The notes beneath the pieces are model-generated. The model was not told the DNA's origin. It searched no databases and saw only the letters and a list, made by a program, of their open reading frames with translations. A stretch of DNA of 64,000 nucleotides from Bradyrhizobium diazoefficiens (lineage in GTDB: Bacteria; Pseudomonadota; Alphaproteobacteria; Rhizobiales; Xanthobacteraceae): positions 992,001 through 1,056,000 of the forward strand of contig NZ_CP067041.1 in NCBI RefSeq assembly GCF_016599855.1. Reading direction: 5' to 3'. A program made the position numbers and the translations under genes. Below are positions 10,604 to 19,865 of the stretch, piece after piece. Position 1 is the first letter of the stretch. Each line of letters opens with the position of its first letter.

Positions 10604-11551
10604 ATGGCAACGGTCATCGACCCTATCGTCGCCCATGCGGTCCAAAGTCCGCGCCTAAACATCAAGGACCGGCTGCGCGACTGGATACCGAGGTTGGTGC
10701 TTGCCCCGTCGTTCGCACTGATCCTCATTTTCGTCTACGGGTTCAACTTGTGGACGCTGGTGATTTCCTTCACGAATTCGAAGGCCTTCACCAACTTCAA
10801 CTTCATCGGTTGGGCGAACTACGCAAAGCTCTGGTCCTGGACGTTCCAGACCGATCCGCCGTCGAATTGGTATACAGCGCTCGTCAACATGGTCCTGTTC
10901 GGCGGTCTCTATGTCGTCTTCTGCCTCGTTCTGGGGCTGGCCCTCGCGATCCTGCTCGACCAGAAGATCCGGGGCGAAGGCATCCTCCGGCCGCTCTACC
11001 TGTATCCGTTGGCGCTCTCGTTCATCGTTACCGGCACCGCCTGGAAGCTCTTGCTTGATCCGGGCATCGGGCTCGAAAAGGCAGTCCACGACCTCGGCTG
11101 GACGAGCTTCCACTTCGATTGGGTCGTGGACCCGCGCATGATGATCTATTGCGTGGCGATCGCAGGAATCTGGCAGACCTCGGGCTTCGTCATGGCGATG
11201 TTCCTAGCAGCACTGCGGGGCATCGACAGCGAAATCCTGAAAGCTGCGCAGATCGACGGCGCCTCGGCCTACGCCACCTATCGGCGTATCATCATTCCGA
11301 TCATGCGGCCGGTCTTCATGTCCGCCCTGATCATCCTCACCCACATGGCGATCAAATCGTACGATCTCGTGCTCTCCGTCACCGGCAAGAACCCGGGCGG
11401 AGCGGCCGAATTACCGTCGACGTTCATGTACTCCTACACCTTCACCCGCAATCAGATGGGGGTCGGCTCGGCGAGCGCAGTCGTCATGCTCATGACCATC
11501 GCCGCTATCATGGTCCCGTATCTCTACTCCGAGTTGAGGGAGAAGCCCTGA
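10604..11551 (+). CDS. CUT1 sugar ABC transporter permease (MalF type)
   Basis: An inner-membrane permease of 315 residues with about six transmembrane helices. The first helix is LVLAPSFALILIFVYGFNLWTLVIS. The EAA loop that contacts the ATPase is DSEILKAAQIDGASAYATYRRIIIPIM (about residues 207-233). The start ATG 10604 has an excellent GGAGGAATT ribosome site. It pairs with the next permease, whose start overlaps this gene's stop by one base (TGATG). Confidence 0.9.
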   Translation: MATVIDPIVAHAVQSPRLNIKDRLRDWIPRLVLAPSFALILIFVYGFNLWTLVISFTNSKAFTNFNFIGWANYAKLWSWTFQTDPPSNWYTALVNMVLFGGLYVVFCLVLGLALAILLDQKIRGEGILRPLYLYPLALSFIVTGTAWKLLLDPGIGLEKAVHDLGWTSFHFDWVVDPRMMIYCVAIAGIWQTSGFVMAMFLAALRGIDSEILKAAQIDGASAYATYRRIIIPIMRPVFMSALIILTHMAIKSYDLVLSVTGKNPGGAAELPSTFMYSYTFTRNQMGVGSASAVVMLMTIAAIMVPYLYSELREKP

Positions 11552-12498
11552 TGACCGTCGCCGCTGATGCCCTGCTGGCCGCGCCGCCGCGCAAGCTCAC
11601 GCGCCACTCGATGACCACCCGAGCCGTCATCTACGGACTCTTGATCGTCTTCGCGATCGTCTACCTCATGCCGCTTGTCGTCATGGTGATGACGTCGCTG
11701 AAGCCACTCCAGGAGATCACGGGCGGGAACATGTTCTATCTGCCGCACGATCTGACCTTCGAGCCGTGGAAGAAGGCTTGGGGAACGGCCTGCGTCGGTC
11801 TGACCTGCGCCGGGATCAAAGGCTATGTCTGGAATTCGGTCAGGATGGTCATCCCGGCGGTTCTCATCTCAAGCCTGCTCGGCGCGCTGAACGGCTATGT
11901 GCTGACCAAATGGCGCTTCCCGGGCCACAAGCTCGTGTTCGGTATGATGTTGTTCGCCTGCTTCATCCCATTCCAGTCGGTGCTTATCCCGATGGCGACG
12001 ATCCTTGGCAAGCTCGGGGGGATCGGTCAGACGCTCATTGACGCGACCGGCTACTCGTTCGGATTCGGCGACCCGACGGTGAATCTCGTTCTGGTGCATG
12101 TCGTCTACGGCCTCGGATTCACGACGCTCTTCTTCCGCAACTATTATGAGACGTTTCCGACCGAGTTGGTCAAGGCAGCGCAGATCGACGGCGCGGGCTT
12201 CTTCCAAATCTTCCGGCGAATCCTGCTGCCGAACTCTGCGCCGATCTTCATCGTGACTGTGATCTATCAATTCACCAACATCTGGAACGACTTCCTGTTC
12301 GGCTCGACATTCGCCGCCGGCGACTCGAGCCCGATGACGGTCGCGCTCTACAATATCGTCAACACCTCGACTGGCGTCATCGAATACAACGTCAATATGG
12401 CTGCGGCGATCATCGCGGCTGCTCCCACCCTTGTCGTCTACGTCCTCGCCGGACGTTACTTCGTGCGCGGCCTCATGGCCGGCGCCGTGAAAGGATAG
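11551..12498 (+). CDS. CUT1 sugar ABC transporter permease (MalG type)
   Basis: The second permease, 315 residues, with a long cytoplasmic N-terminus and then about six helices. The EAA loop is ELVKAAQIDGAGFFQIFRRILLPNSAPIF. The pattern PLVVMVMTSLKP after the first helix is typical of MalG-type subunits. It overlaps the MalF-type gene by one base and is followed four bases later by the ATPase, so all four transporter genes form one transcription unit. Confidence 0.9.
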   Translation: MTVAADALLAAPPRKLTRHSMTTRAVIYGLLIVFAIVYLMPLVVMVMTSLKPLQEITGGNMFYLPHDLTFEPWKKAWGTACVGLTCAGIKGYVWNSVRMVIPAVLISSLLGALNGYVLTKWRFPGHKLVFGMMLFACFIPFQSVLIPMATILGKLGGIGQTLIDATGYSFGFGDPTVNLVLVHVVYGLGFTTLFFRNYYETFPTELVKAAQIDGAGFFQIFRRILLPNSAPIFIVTVIYQFTNIWNDFLFGSTFAAGDSSPMTVALYNIVNTSTGVIEYNVNMAAAIIAAAPTLVVYVLAGRYFVRGLMAGAVKG

Positions 12499-12502
12499 GC
12501 CC

Positions 12503-13615
12503 ATGGCTACGCTTGAAATCAGTGCGCTCCGCAAGCGCTTCGCTAACCTCGAAGTCCTCAAGGGCATTGACATCTCGCTGGAAAGAGGCGGCTTTCTGGT
12601 CCTGGTTGGCCCGTCCGGCTGTGGCAAGTCCACGCTCCTCAATACCATTGCCGGACTGGAATCGATTAGCTCGGGGGAGATCAGGATTGGCGGTCAGGTC
12701 GTGAACGACCTGCATCCGTCGAAACGAGACATCGCGATGGTGTTCCAGTCCTATGCGCTATACCCGAACATGTCGGTTGCAGAGAACATTGCCTTCGGCA
12801 TGGAAATGCGTGGGGTGCCGAAGGCTGAGCGCGAGAAGGCCGTCGCGGGCGTCGCCAAGACACTGCAGATCGAACACCTCCTCGGCAGGAGGCCGAGCCA
12901 ATTGTCCGGCGGCCAGCGACAGCGTGTGGCGATGGGCCGGGCGCTTGTTCGTCAACCGCGCGTGTTCCTGTTCGACGAGCCGCTTTCTAATCTCGATGCC
13001 AAGCTGCGTGTCGACATGCGCGTCGAAATCAAGCGGCTTCATCAACAGACTGGAACAACGATCGTCTATGTCACGCACGACCAAATCGAGGCGATGACGC
13101 TTGCTACAAAGATCGCTGTCTTGAAGGACGGTGAGCTTCAGCAGGTCGGCTCGCCTTACGAGGTCTACAATTCGCCCTCCAACCTGTTCGTGGCAGACTT
13201 CATGGGGTCGCCCGCAATGAACCTGCTTGAAGGTAAGATTATGCGCGCGAACGGCGCGAGCAAGATCGTCATCGAGCGCCGCGACCATCCTCCGATCGTT
13301 CTGCCTGTTCCGACCAGCGCAGACGCGACGAAGCTCGCCGATGGCGCGAAGGTCATTTTCGGCATCCGGCCCGAGGCGGTGAACGATACCGAGAGCATGG
13401 ACCGCAACGCGAAGTCGGTGTCGACATTCGAGGCCAAGGTAGAGCTTGTCGAGCCGGCAGGGTCGGATACCTATGTCGTCACACACGCTGCGGACAAGGT
13501 GCTGACCGCGCGCGTGCGCGCCGACACCCAGATCCGCGTGGGAGAGGCCCAAACCTTTGCCTTCAATCTGGATAGGGCGGTGCTGTTCGACCCGGAGACG
13601 TCGCGCCGAATCTGA
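12503..13615 (+). CDS. CUT1 sugar ABC transporter ATP-binding protein (MsmK/UgpC type)
   Basis: An ATPase of 370 residues. Walker A is GPSGCGKS (residues 36-43), the signature is LSGGQRQRVAMGRAL, Walker B is VFLFDEPLSNLDAKL, and the switch His follows in VYVTHDQIEAMTLA. The C-terminal 130 residues match the TOBE regulatory extension of MalK/UgpC proteins (FGIRPEAV). It energises the two permeases encoded just upstream. CUT1 ATPases can sometimes serve several sugar transporters, so exclusive use here is not certain. Confidence 0.92.
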   Translation: MATLEISALRKRFANLEVLKGIDISLERGGFLVLVGPSGCGKSTLLNTIAGLESISSGEIRIGGQVVNDLHPSKRDIAMVFQSYALYPNMSVAENIAFGMEMRGVPKAEREKAVAGVAKTLQIEHLLGRRPSQLSGGQRQRVAMGRALVRQPRVFLFDEPLSNLDAKLRVDMRVEIKRLHQQTGTTIVYVTHDQIEAMTLATKIAVLKDGELQQVGSPYEVYNSPSNLFVADFMGSPAMNLLEGKIMRANGASKIVIERRDHPPIVLPVPTSADATKLADGAKVIFGIRPEAVNDTESMDRNAKSVSTFEAKVELVEPAGSDTYVVTHAADKVLTARVRADTQIRVGEAQTFAFNLDRAVLFDPETSRRI

Positions 13616-13641
13616 GGAGGGAAGCGGGAAATCGGTCGGTT

Positions 13642-13680
13642 GCCTCATCGCGGCCAGACGACTCGGTGTGGGCATGAGGC
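13642..13680 (+). repeat. short inverted repeat before the first GMC gene
   Basis: GCCTCAT (13642-13648) and ATGAGGC (13674-13680) are perfect 7-base arms around a 25-base loop in the gap between the ATPase and the GMC gene. It could form a weak mRNA hairpin. There is no T-run, and chance is possible. Confidence 0.25.
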
Positions 13681-13701
13681 GAGCCGGCGAATGAGGACGG
13701 G

Positions 13702-15207
13702 ATGCCAAGCCAGGAAACTGTCGACATTGTAATCATCGGATCGGGAGTGGGCGGCGCCACGACCGCAGCGGCTCTTGCGCCGACGGGCGCCCGGATCCTT
13801 ATTCTAGAGCGCGGAGCCAGGCTCAGGGACAGCGAGGCTGCGCGCGACGCGCGTGCGATCTTCCAGCGCGGTCATTTCAGACCCAATGAGACATGGCTCG
13901 ACGGCGAGGGACAGCCCTTCAATCCCGGCAATTACTATTATGTCGGCGGCAATTCGAAACCGTACGGCGCCGTTCTGATCCGCTATCGGGCAGAAGATTT
14001 CGCGCCGATCAGCTATCGCGAGGGGACGACGCCCGGCTGGCCCTTCGCCTATGACGAGCTCGAGCCCTGGTACACTCGCGCCGAAAAGCTCTACGGGGTG
14101 CGCGGGGCACTGGGCGCAGATCGCACAGAACCTCGCCACTCCGAACCCTATCCCTTCCCTCCAGTTCCTGACGAGCCCGCGATTGCGAAGGTTCGCGATC
14201 GGATGAAGCGCGCCGGACTTCATCCATTTCCCCTGCCGCTCGGCGTGGATATTGAGAAGTGGCTCAGCCGGGCGAAGACCCCTTGGGATGCGTTCCCGGA
14301 CACGGGGACTGGCAAGATGGACGCCGAATGCTGCGGGATCAACGAGGCATTGCTTCATGCAAACGTCGAACTGCGTGAGAACGCGAAGGTCGAGCGCCTC
14401 ATGCTCGATGCGGACGGCAAACGCATCGCCAAGGTGGAAGCTGTGATCAGCGGAGAGCAAACAACGATCATCGCGAAGCTCGTCATCCTGTCCGCGGGCG
14501 CCGTCAATTCGGCAGCGCTTCTGCTGGCGTCGAGCGACAAGGGTATTGCCAACCGCTCCGATTCGGTCGGCCGGCACTTCATGAACCACAATAGCTCTGC
14601 CGTGCTGGCGATCGATCCGCGGGCAATCAACGACTCAGTCTACCAGAAAACCATCGGCATCAACGATTTCTATCTCGATGACGGCAAAGGCGGCCCGCCG
14701 CTGGGCAACATCCAACTGCTTGGCCGCGTGACGGGCCCAATCCTGAAGTCGAACGTGCGAAGAGCGCCCGAATGGGCACTGAACGCGATGAGCAGACGCG
14801 CGGTCGATTGGTACGCGATGAGCGAGGACCTTCCGAACCCGGAGAGCCGCGTGACGGTCGACGGCGGGCAGATACGGCTCGACTGGAAGCGCAGCAACTG
14901 GGCCGCGCACCAGGGCTTGGTCAAGGCCTTCAAGGAGCGTTTGCGCGCTGCGGGCTACCCAATCGTCCTCTCGCAACCATTCGACCGCCGCACGCCGTCT
15001 CACCAATGCGGGACGGTTCGGATTGGTGCGGACCCTGCGACGTCGCCGCTCGATCCATATTGCCGCGCATGGGAACACTCCAATCTGTTTGTGGTCGACG
15101 CGTCCTTTCTGCCGACATCCGGCGGCGTCAATCCCGCGCTCACCATTGCCGCTCAGGCGCTGCGGGTCGCAGACCACATCGCCAAGACGGAGCTTCGAGC
15201 ACATTAG
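13702..15207 (+). CDS. GMC-family oxidoreductase (first of two)
   Basis: A flavoenzyme of 501 residues. The FAD-binding GxGxxG motif is IIGSGVGGATTAAAL near residue 12. The C-terminal GMC domain holds the catalytic histidine in SHQCGTVRIG and the second active-site residue, Asn, in GGVNPALTIAAQALRVADH. The SHQCGT/GGVNP signature is that of the glucose-methanol-choline branch related to sugar and gluconate dehydrogenase large subunits, so a sugar-type hydroxyl is a plausible target. No small subunit or cytochrome is adjacent. It lies 86 bases after the transporter ATPase and 10 bases before a second GMC enzyme. Confidence 0.85.
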   Translation: MPSQETVDIVIIGSGVGGATTAAALAPTGARILILERGARLRDSEAARDARAIFQRGHFRPNETWLDGEGQPFNPGNYYYVGGNSKPYGAVLIRYRAEDFAPISYREGTTPGWPFAYDELEPWYTRAEKLYGVRGALGADRTEPRHSEPYPFPPVPDEPAIAKVRDRMKRAGLHPFPLPLGVDIEKWLSRAKTPWDAFPDTGTGKMDAECCGINEALLHANVELRENAKVERLMLDADGKRIAKVEAVISGEQTTIIAKLVILSAGAVNSAALLLASSDKGIANRSDSVGRHFMNHNSSAVLAIDPRAINDSVYQKTIGINDFYLDDGKGGPPLGNIQLLGRVTGPILKSNVRRAPEWALNAMSRRAVDWYAMSEDLPNPESRVTVDGGQIRLDWKRSNWAAHQGLVKAFKERLRAAGYPIVLSQPFDRRTPSHQCGTVRIGADPATSPLDPYCRAWEHSNLFVVDASFLPTSGGVNPALTIAAQALRVADHIAKTELRAH

Positions 15208-15217
15208 GAATTGAACG

Positions 15218-16825
15218 ATGGCCTACGACTACATCATTGTCGGCGGAGGATCGGCGGGATGCGTTCTCGCCAATCGCCTCAGCGCCGATCCGTCCCTTAA
15301 AGTATTGCTCCTGGAGGCTGGCGGCTCCGACTGGAATCCGTTGTTCCGGATGCCGGCCGGCTTCGCCAAGATGACCAAGGGGGTCGCGAGCTGGGGATGG
15401 AGCACGGTCCCACAGAAACATCTGAACGGCCGCGCGATTTGGTATACGCAGGCCAAGGTCATCGGCGGTGGATCGTCGATCAACGCCCAGCTCTACACCC
15501 GCGGCAATGCCAAGGACTACGACGCCTGGGTCACCGACGCAGGCGCCAAGGGCTGGAGCTACCGCGAGGTCTTGCCCTATTTCATTCGAAGCGAGGACAA
15601 CGAGCGTCTCGTCAACGCTTATCACGGCTACGGCGGCCCGCTCGGCGTCTCCTATCCCGTCAATCCGATACCCATCAGCCACGCCTTCATTCGCGCGGCC
15701 CAGGAGCTGGGCATTCCGTTCAACGCTGATTTCAACGGCGCCGTGCAGGACGGCATGGGGCACTATCAACTATCCACCCGTAACGCGGAGCGGTCATCAG
15801 CTTCCAGCGCCTTCCTGAAGCCAGTCCGATCTCGCGCGAATCTTACGATTCGTCTGAATACACAGACCTTGAAGATCGATATCGAAAAAGGTCGCGCGAC
15901 AGGCGTTACGGTCGCGACCAGCCGTGGCGTCGAGACGTTGCGCGCGGACCGCGAGGTGATCCTCAGCAGTGGCGCGATCGGCTCGCCTCGCGTCCTTCAG
16001 CTCTCGGGCGTTGGTCCCGCCGATGCGCTCAAAGCGGCGGGAGTGCCTGTCGTCCACGATCTCCCGGGCGTGGGAAGCAACCTGCAGGACCACCTCGATC
16101 TCTACGTCATATGCGAATGCACGGGCGACCACACTTTCGACCGCGTCGCCCAGTTGCATAGGACGGTCTGGGCCGGCATGCAGTACCTTCTGTTCAAGAC
16201 CGGACCGGTTACTTCGACGCTCTTCGAGACGGGCGGCTTCTGGTACGCCGACAAGCAGGCGCGCTCCCCCGACCTCCAGTTCCACCTCGGTCTTGGCTCC
16301 GGCATCGAGGCCGGGGTTGCCGCGATGAAGAACGCGGGCGTCACACTCAATTCCGCCTTCCTGCGTCCGCGCTCGCGCGGCACCGTGCGGCTTGCCAGCG
16401 CCGACCCAAAGGCCGCGCCGCTCCTCGACCCCAACTATTGGGCCGATCCTCACGACCGCAAATGCGCGATCGAAGGGTTGAGGCTCGCCCGCGATATCAT
16501 GCGTCAGCCCGCGCTGAAACCATACGTGCTCGCCGAGCGCTTGCCGGGTAAGGACCTCAACAGTGACGAAGAACTGGCGCAATACGCTTACCGGTCCGCG
16601 AAGACCGATCACCATCCGGCCGGAACTTGCGCAATGGGGAACGGTCCGGGAGCGGTCGTGACGCCGGATCTTAAGCTTCGCGGGATCGAGGCCCTACGTG
16701 TAGCGGACGCCTCCGTAATGCCATTCGTCCCTTCCTGCAACACCAACGCCCCGACGATCATGGTCGCCGAAAAAGCATCCGACATCATTCTTGGAAAGCC
16801 GCCGCTGGCGCCGGCGAAGATCTAG
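15218..16825 (+). CDS. GMC-family choline-dehydrogenase-like oxidoreductase (second of two)
   Basis: A 535-residue FAD enzyme of the BetA/alcohol dehydrogenase branch. The FAD motif is IVGGGSAGCVLANRLS at residues 6-21. The signature VIGGGSSINAQLYTRGNAKDYD lies near residue 80. The GMC signature SSGAIGSPRVLQLSGVGP is present, and the catalytic histidines and asparagine lie in TDHHPAGTCAMG and CNTNAPTIM. These enzymes oxidise primary alcohols to aldehydes, which suits the aldehyde dehydrogenase encoded at 7625. The protein is only about 25% identical by eye to the upstream GMC enzyme, so the two probably act on different hydroxyls. It is the last gene of the cluster. Confidence 0.87.
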   Translation: MAYDYIIVGGGSAGCVLANRLSADPSLKVLLLEAGGSDWNPLFRMPAGFAKMTKGVASWGWSTVPQKHLNGRAIWYTQAKVIGGGSSINAQLYTRGNAKDYDAWVTDAGAKGWSYREVLPYFIRSEDNERLVNAYHGYGGPLGVSYPVNPIPISHAFIRAAQELGIPFNADFNGAVQDGMGHYQLSTRNAERSSASSAFLKPVRSRANLTIRLNTQTLKIDIEKGRATGVTVATSRGVETLRADREVILSSGAIGSPRVLQLSGVGPADALKAAGVPVVHDLPGVGSNLQDHLDLYVICECTGDHTFDRVAQLHRTVWAGMQYLLFKTGPVTSTLFETGGFWYADKQARSPDLQFHLGLGSGIEAGVAAMKNAGVTLNSAFLRPRSRGTVRLASADPKAAPLLDPNYWADPHDRKCAIEGLRLARDIMRQPALKPYVLAERLPGKDLNSDEELAQYAYRSAKTDHHPAGTCAMGNGPGAVVTPDLKLRGIEALRVADASVMPFVPSCNTNAPTIMVAEKASDIILGKPPLAPAKI

Positions 16826-17695
16826 AAATTAGATCGCAAAGCTTCTCCGGGCAGTTGGTGTTCCGATCACTCGACAGCAGCAGTGCAGCACAGGACTATG
16901 ATCGTGCGACGAGTGCCCATTTTCTGCCGGATAAGCCCAAGGTGCGACCGGCAAGTCATTGATTGTTCTTAACCCATGGCTGTCTCTTAATCAGCGGGCC
17001 CAGTAATCAGCAGGTCCCAGGTTCCGATGATGGATTGGAGTGAGAGGTTAAAGTTTTCAGTTGGTTAGAAGGCGGCGTGTGCCGACGTGTGCACGAGAAA
17101 TCAAAGAAAATGTCGAAGCAACTAACCTAAGCAACCTCGCACCGTCGCTTGCGTACATCTCGATTGTAGATAATTCCCGCGCAATCAACTCATGCGCGTT
17201 TCTTTATTTTCCGCCCGCCGAATGTTGCGGTGGTTGGACCTGCACGCTTGCTGAGCTTCCGTCAACTGTGCCTGTCGCTCTGGGCGCAAGTCGCGGATGA
17301 TCGAACGACGATTTTACCACGTTGCTAAAAAGGGATCATATGCAGAATGCAGAATATGGCACGACTGGCTTCACGGCTGCGGCCCACAGCTACCCCAGCG
17401 GGATCATTAGGTGACTCGGATCACGCGTAACCGACAACGATGTTTCTCGGTGATGCATGAGGGCAGTCGATATCGGCCGCTAGTCCTCTACGATCGAAGA
17501 GAGCGGCAGTTTTGAGCGCAGCCATCAGCCAAGAACTATCAAAATCCGGCAAATCTAGCGAATGAGAGCTCGAGAGAACGTTGGTGCGTTTTCGTTTATC
17601 GCAGGAGCTGATCAGCGATGGAATCTGGGATATCGAATTCGCACCTAATGGGAAGGACGATGCGTATTACCGGCGATGGCCGGTCACGTCGGCAA
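16826..17695. other. gene-poor stretch before the IS remnant
   Basis: About 870 bases with lower G+C and many stops in all frames. I see no convincing gene, RNA or terminator. The only suggestive piece is an open frame from about 17566 to the IS edge at 17695 (see its own entry). This looks like decayed DNA at the edge of a mobile region. Confidence 0.5.
17566..17695 (+). pseudogene. possible gene fragment cut by the IS element
   Basis: An open stretch with protein-like composition (RFRLSQELISDGIWDIEFAP, then YYRRWPVTSA) ends exactly at the left terminus of the IS element. A possible matching tail, WRGLYAPLSNFERAARQF, is readable just after its right end. No family is recognised. It may be the interrupted target gene, but the evidence is composition only. 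Confidence 0.2.
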
Positions 17696-18820
17696 TGACC
17701 TGGTCCCCTGGGCTTAATCCAGTTTGAATTTCGTTCTGGTCCAGACTAGGACCAGAGCATGAAGCGCAGCCGCTTTTCGGAAGAGCAGATCATCGAGATT
17801 CTGAAGGAGCAAGCGGCCGGCGTGTCGGTCGCGGATCTGTGCCGCAAGCATGGCGTCAGCCATCCCTGCATCTATAGATGGAAGGCCAAGTTCGGCGGAA
17901 TCGAGGTCTCTGAGGCCAAGCGGCTGAAGTTGCTGGAGGATGAGAACACGCGGCTGAAGCGGCTTTGGCCGACGCGATGCTGGACAATGCGAGTCGAGCC
18001 GGGCGGACGATGCCAACCTTCGCCAGCGCATGCGAGCGATCGCCCAGGAGCGCCGCCGCTTCGGCTATCGACGCCTGCACGTGCTGCTCAAGCTCGAAGG
18101 TTACTTGGTCAACCACAAGAAGCTATTCCGGCTCTACCGGGAAGAGAGGCTCGCAGTACGTTGCCGTGGCGGCCGCAAGCGGCGATTGGGACCCGGGGCG
18201 CCAATGATGGCACCGATGGCCCCCAACGACGGCTGGTCGCTCGACTTCGTCTCGGATCAACTCACTGACGGCCGACGCTTTCGTGTCGTGGCCGTGGTCG
18301 ATGATTGCATCGCGAGTGCTTGGCGCTTGTCTCCGACACTCGCTCTTGGGTATCCGGGTGGCTCGAGAACTAGACCGGCTGATCATCGAGCGCGGCAAGC
18401 CCAAAATGGCTATCAGCGGCAACGGCATCGAACTCACCAGCAACGCCATTCTGACGTGGGCAGATCAGAGCCGCGTCGCCTGGCACTACATCGCGCCGGG
18501 CAAGCCTATGCAGAATGCCTTCATCGAGAGCTTCAATGGCCGGCTACGGGACGAGCTCTTGAATGAGACGCTGTTCACGTCGCTACCCCAGGCCCGCGCC
18601 ACGCTCGGATGCTGGCGGGCTGACTACAACGGCATCCGACCCCACTCGCAGCTCGGATGGAAGACGCCATCGGAATTCGCTCGCATTGTAACCCGCGCCG
18701 GGATCTGGCGCTGCGCTATGCCGAAGGCGTCGCGCCAGCTCCCGTGGCTACACCGCCCAACCGAGCAAAGCCAACCGTCAGGGCGAACTCGGGATTGGGA
18801 TAAACTTGGGGGCAAGGTCA
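17696..18820 (+). mobile_element. degenerate IS3-family (IS407-like) insertion sequence
   Basis: The left end begins TGACCTGGTCCCCTGGG at 17696. The right end, read inward from 18820, begins TGACCTTGCCCCCAAG, so imperfect terminal inverted repeats of the IS3/IS407 type bound 1,125 bases. Inside are recognisable orfA and orfB pieces in several frames. The element is shorter than its intact relatives (about 1.25-1.3 kb) because of an internal deletion near 17990. I found no clear target-site duplication (GCAA on the left, GAAA on the right). Confidence 0.8.
17759..18690 (+). pseudogene. IS3-family transposase, multiply disrupted
   Basis: Residues 1-65 from ATG 17759 are a normal OrfA helix-turn-helix and leucine-zipper region (KRSRFSEEQIIEILKEQ, then LEDENTRLKRL). 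The frame then breaks near 17961, and about 50-75 codons are missing between MLDNA (about 17967) and ADDANLRQRMRAI (about 18005-18040). The OrfB catalytic core resumes with RRFGYRRLHVLL and WSLDFVSDQLTDGRRF, breaks again near 18305 and 18350, and ends with FIESFNGRLRDELLNETLF. The second acidic residue of the DDE triad is lost: SDNGTE has become SGNGIE (codon GGC at 18418-18420). Transposition in cis is therefore not possible. Confidence 0.85.
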
Positions 18821-19081
18821 GAAATCCTGGCGGGGGCTCTACGCGCCCTTGTCGAATTTCGAGCGGGCGGCGCGGCAGTTTGCTCTATTCTCTCGTTCGG
18901 AATAGCCAAATTCGTCGTGAACGCTTGTTCCCCCGATACCAACAGAAGTACCAACAAGACGGACGGCTGGACTCAAGCTCTGATTTATTGCGTTCAAATT
19001 TCACGCATGTTTTCAACGCGCGCGAAAATTCCTGGCATCAAACTACGCTTACAAGGCATTGAAATGGTTATATTTTTTTCG
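18821..19081. other. AT-richer gap between IS remnant and tRNA-Leu
   Basis: About 260 bases of lower G+C abutting the 3' end of tRNA-Leu. No gene is visible on either strand. It contains a short direct repeat ACCAACA (two copies, about 18940-18960). This is where an island attachment junction would be expected, but no integrase is present in the window. Confidence 0.45.
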
Positions 19082-19166
19082 TGGTGCCCCTGGCCGGAAT
19101 CGAACCAGCACTCCTTGCGGAACTCGATTTTGAGTCGAGCGCGTCTACCAGTTCCGCCACAGGGGC
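19082..19166 (-). tRNA. tRNA-Leu (anticodon CAA)
   Basis: The minus strand folds as a class II tRNA. The acceptor arms are GCCCCTG and CAGGGGC followed by ACCA, which is encoded. The D-arm is GGCGGAACTGGTAGACGC, the anticodon stem is CTCGA/TCGAG around the loop CTCAAAA (anticodon CAA), a long variable arm follows, and the T-arm contains GGTTCGATTCC. The 3' end faces the IS remnant and the accessory region at lower coordinates, the usual orientation for tRNA-targeted island integration. It reads the leucine codon UUG. Confidence 0.95.
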
Positions 19167-19325
19167 CCTCGGTCGGCCCCTCCTGGGGAGGGCGTCGCGA
19201 AGCCGGCGGACTATAGCGATGGAAGAGGCGGGGTCAACCCGCGCCAAAGTGATCCCGGCCGTTCTCGACAGCCGCATGGGCCGGGGTTAGAGGCTTATAG
19301 CCACGACCCATCCGAAGAGGCTGCC

Positions 19326-19865
19326 GTGACGACCCAGAGTGCTGCGATACCCGCGTTTGGACCGGCCGCCCGTGCGCCTGCGTTGACGGCTTCGCTGGCC
19401 GTGACCCTGATCGCAGCGGCGACGATTGCGGGGGCCTGGTTCTTCCAACTCGTCCTGGAGATCCTGCCCTGTCCGCTCTGCCTCGAGCAGCGCTATGCCT
19501 ATTACCTCGCGATTCCGCTCGGAGCGCTCACGGCGCTCGCGGCGCGGAGCGGCGCGCCGCGGCCGTTGCTGCTTCTCGGCTTGGCGATCCTCGCGCTGGC
19601 GGCGCTCGCCAATGCCGGGCTCGGCACCTACCATTCCGGCGTCGAATGGGGGTTTTGGAAGGGGCCGACCGATTGCACCGGTCCGCTCGTCAATCTCGGC
19701 AACGCCGGCGACCTGCTGTCGCGGCTCGACACCGTTAAGGTGGTGCGCTGCGACGAGGTGCAGTGGCGCTTTCTCGGCCTCTCACTCGCCGGCTATAACG
19801 TGCTGATCTCGCTGCTGATGGCGGCGATCGCCGGCTGGGGTTTTGTGCGGACCGCGAGCCGTTAG
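19326..19865 (+). CDS. dsbB: disulfide bond formation protein DsbB
   Basis: An inner-membrane protein of 179 residues with four predicted helices. It has the two periplasmic cysteine pairs that define DsbB: Cys49-Cys52 in CPLC and Cys117/Cys142 in the second loop. DsbB reoxidises DsbA and passes electrons to quinone. The start is GTG 19326. The second loop is somewhat different from the Escherichia coli form, as is usual in alphaproteobacteria. It is a single gene, convergent with the HAAT transporter: the stops overlap by four bases. Confidence 0.88.
   Translation: MTTQSAAIPAFGPAARAPALTASLAVTLIAAATIAGAWFFQLVLEILPCPLCLEQRYAYYLAIPLGALTALAARSGAPRPLLLLGLAILALAALANAGLGTYHSGVEWGFWKGPTDCTGPLVNLGNAGDLLSRLDTVKVVRCDEVQWRFLGLSLAGYNVLISLLMAAIAGWGFVRTASR

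Noticed and set aside
17061..17300. 79-codon frame in the gap after the catabolic locus
   Set aside because: No ribosome site, unusual codon use and no recognisable features; the region is dense with stops otherwise.
18806..19216. Open frame running from the IS right end through the tRNA-Leu gene
   Set aside because: It overlaps a tRNA and the IS terminal repeat, with no protein features.
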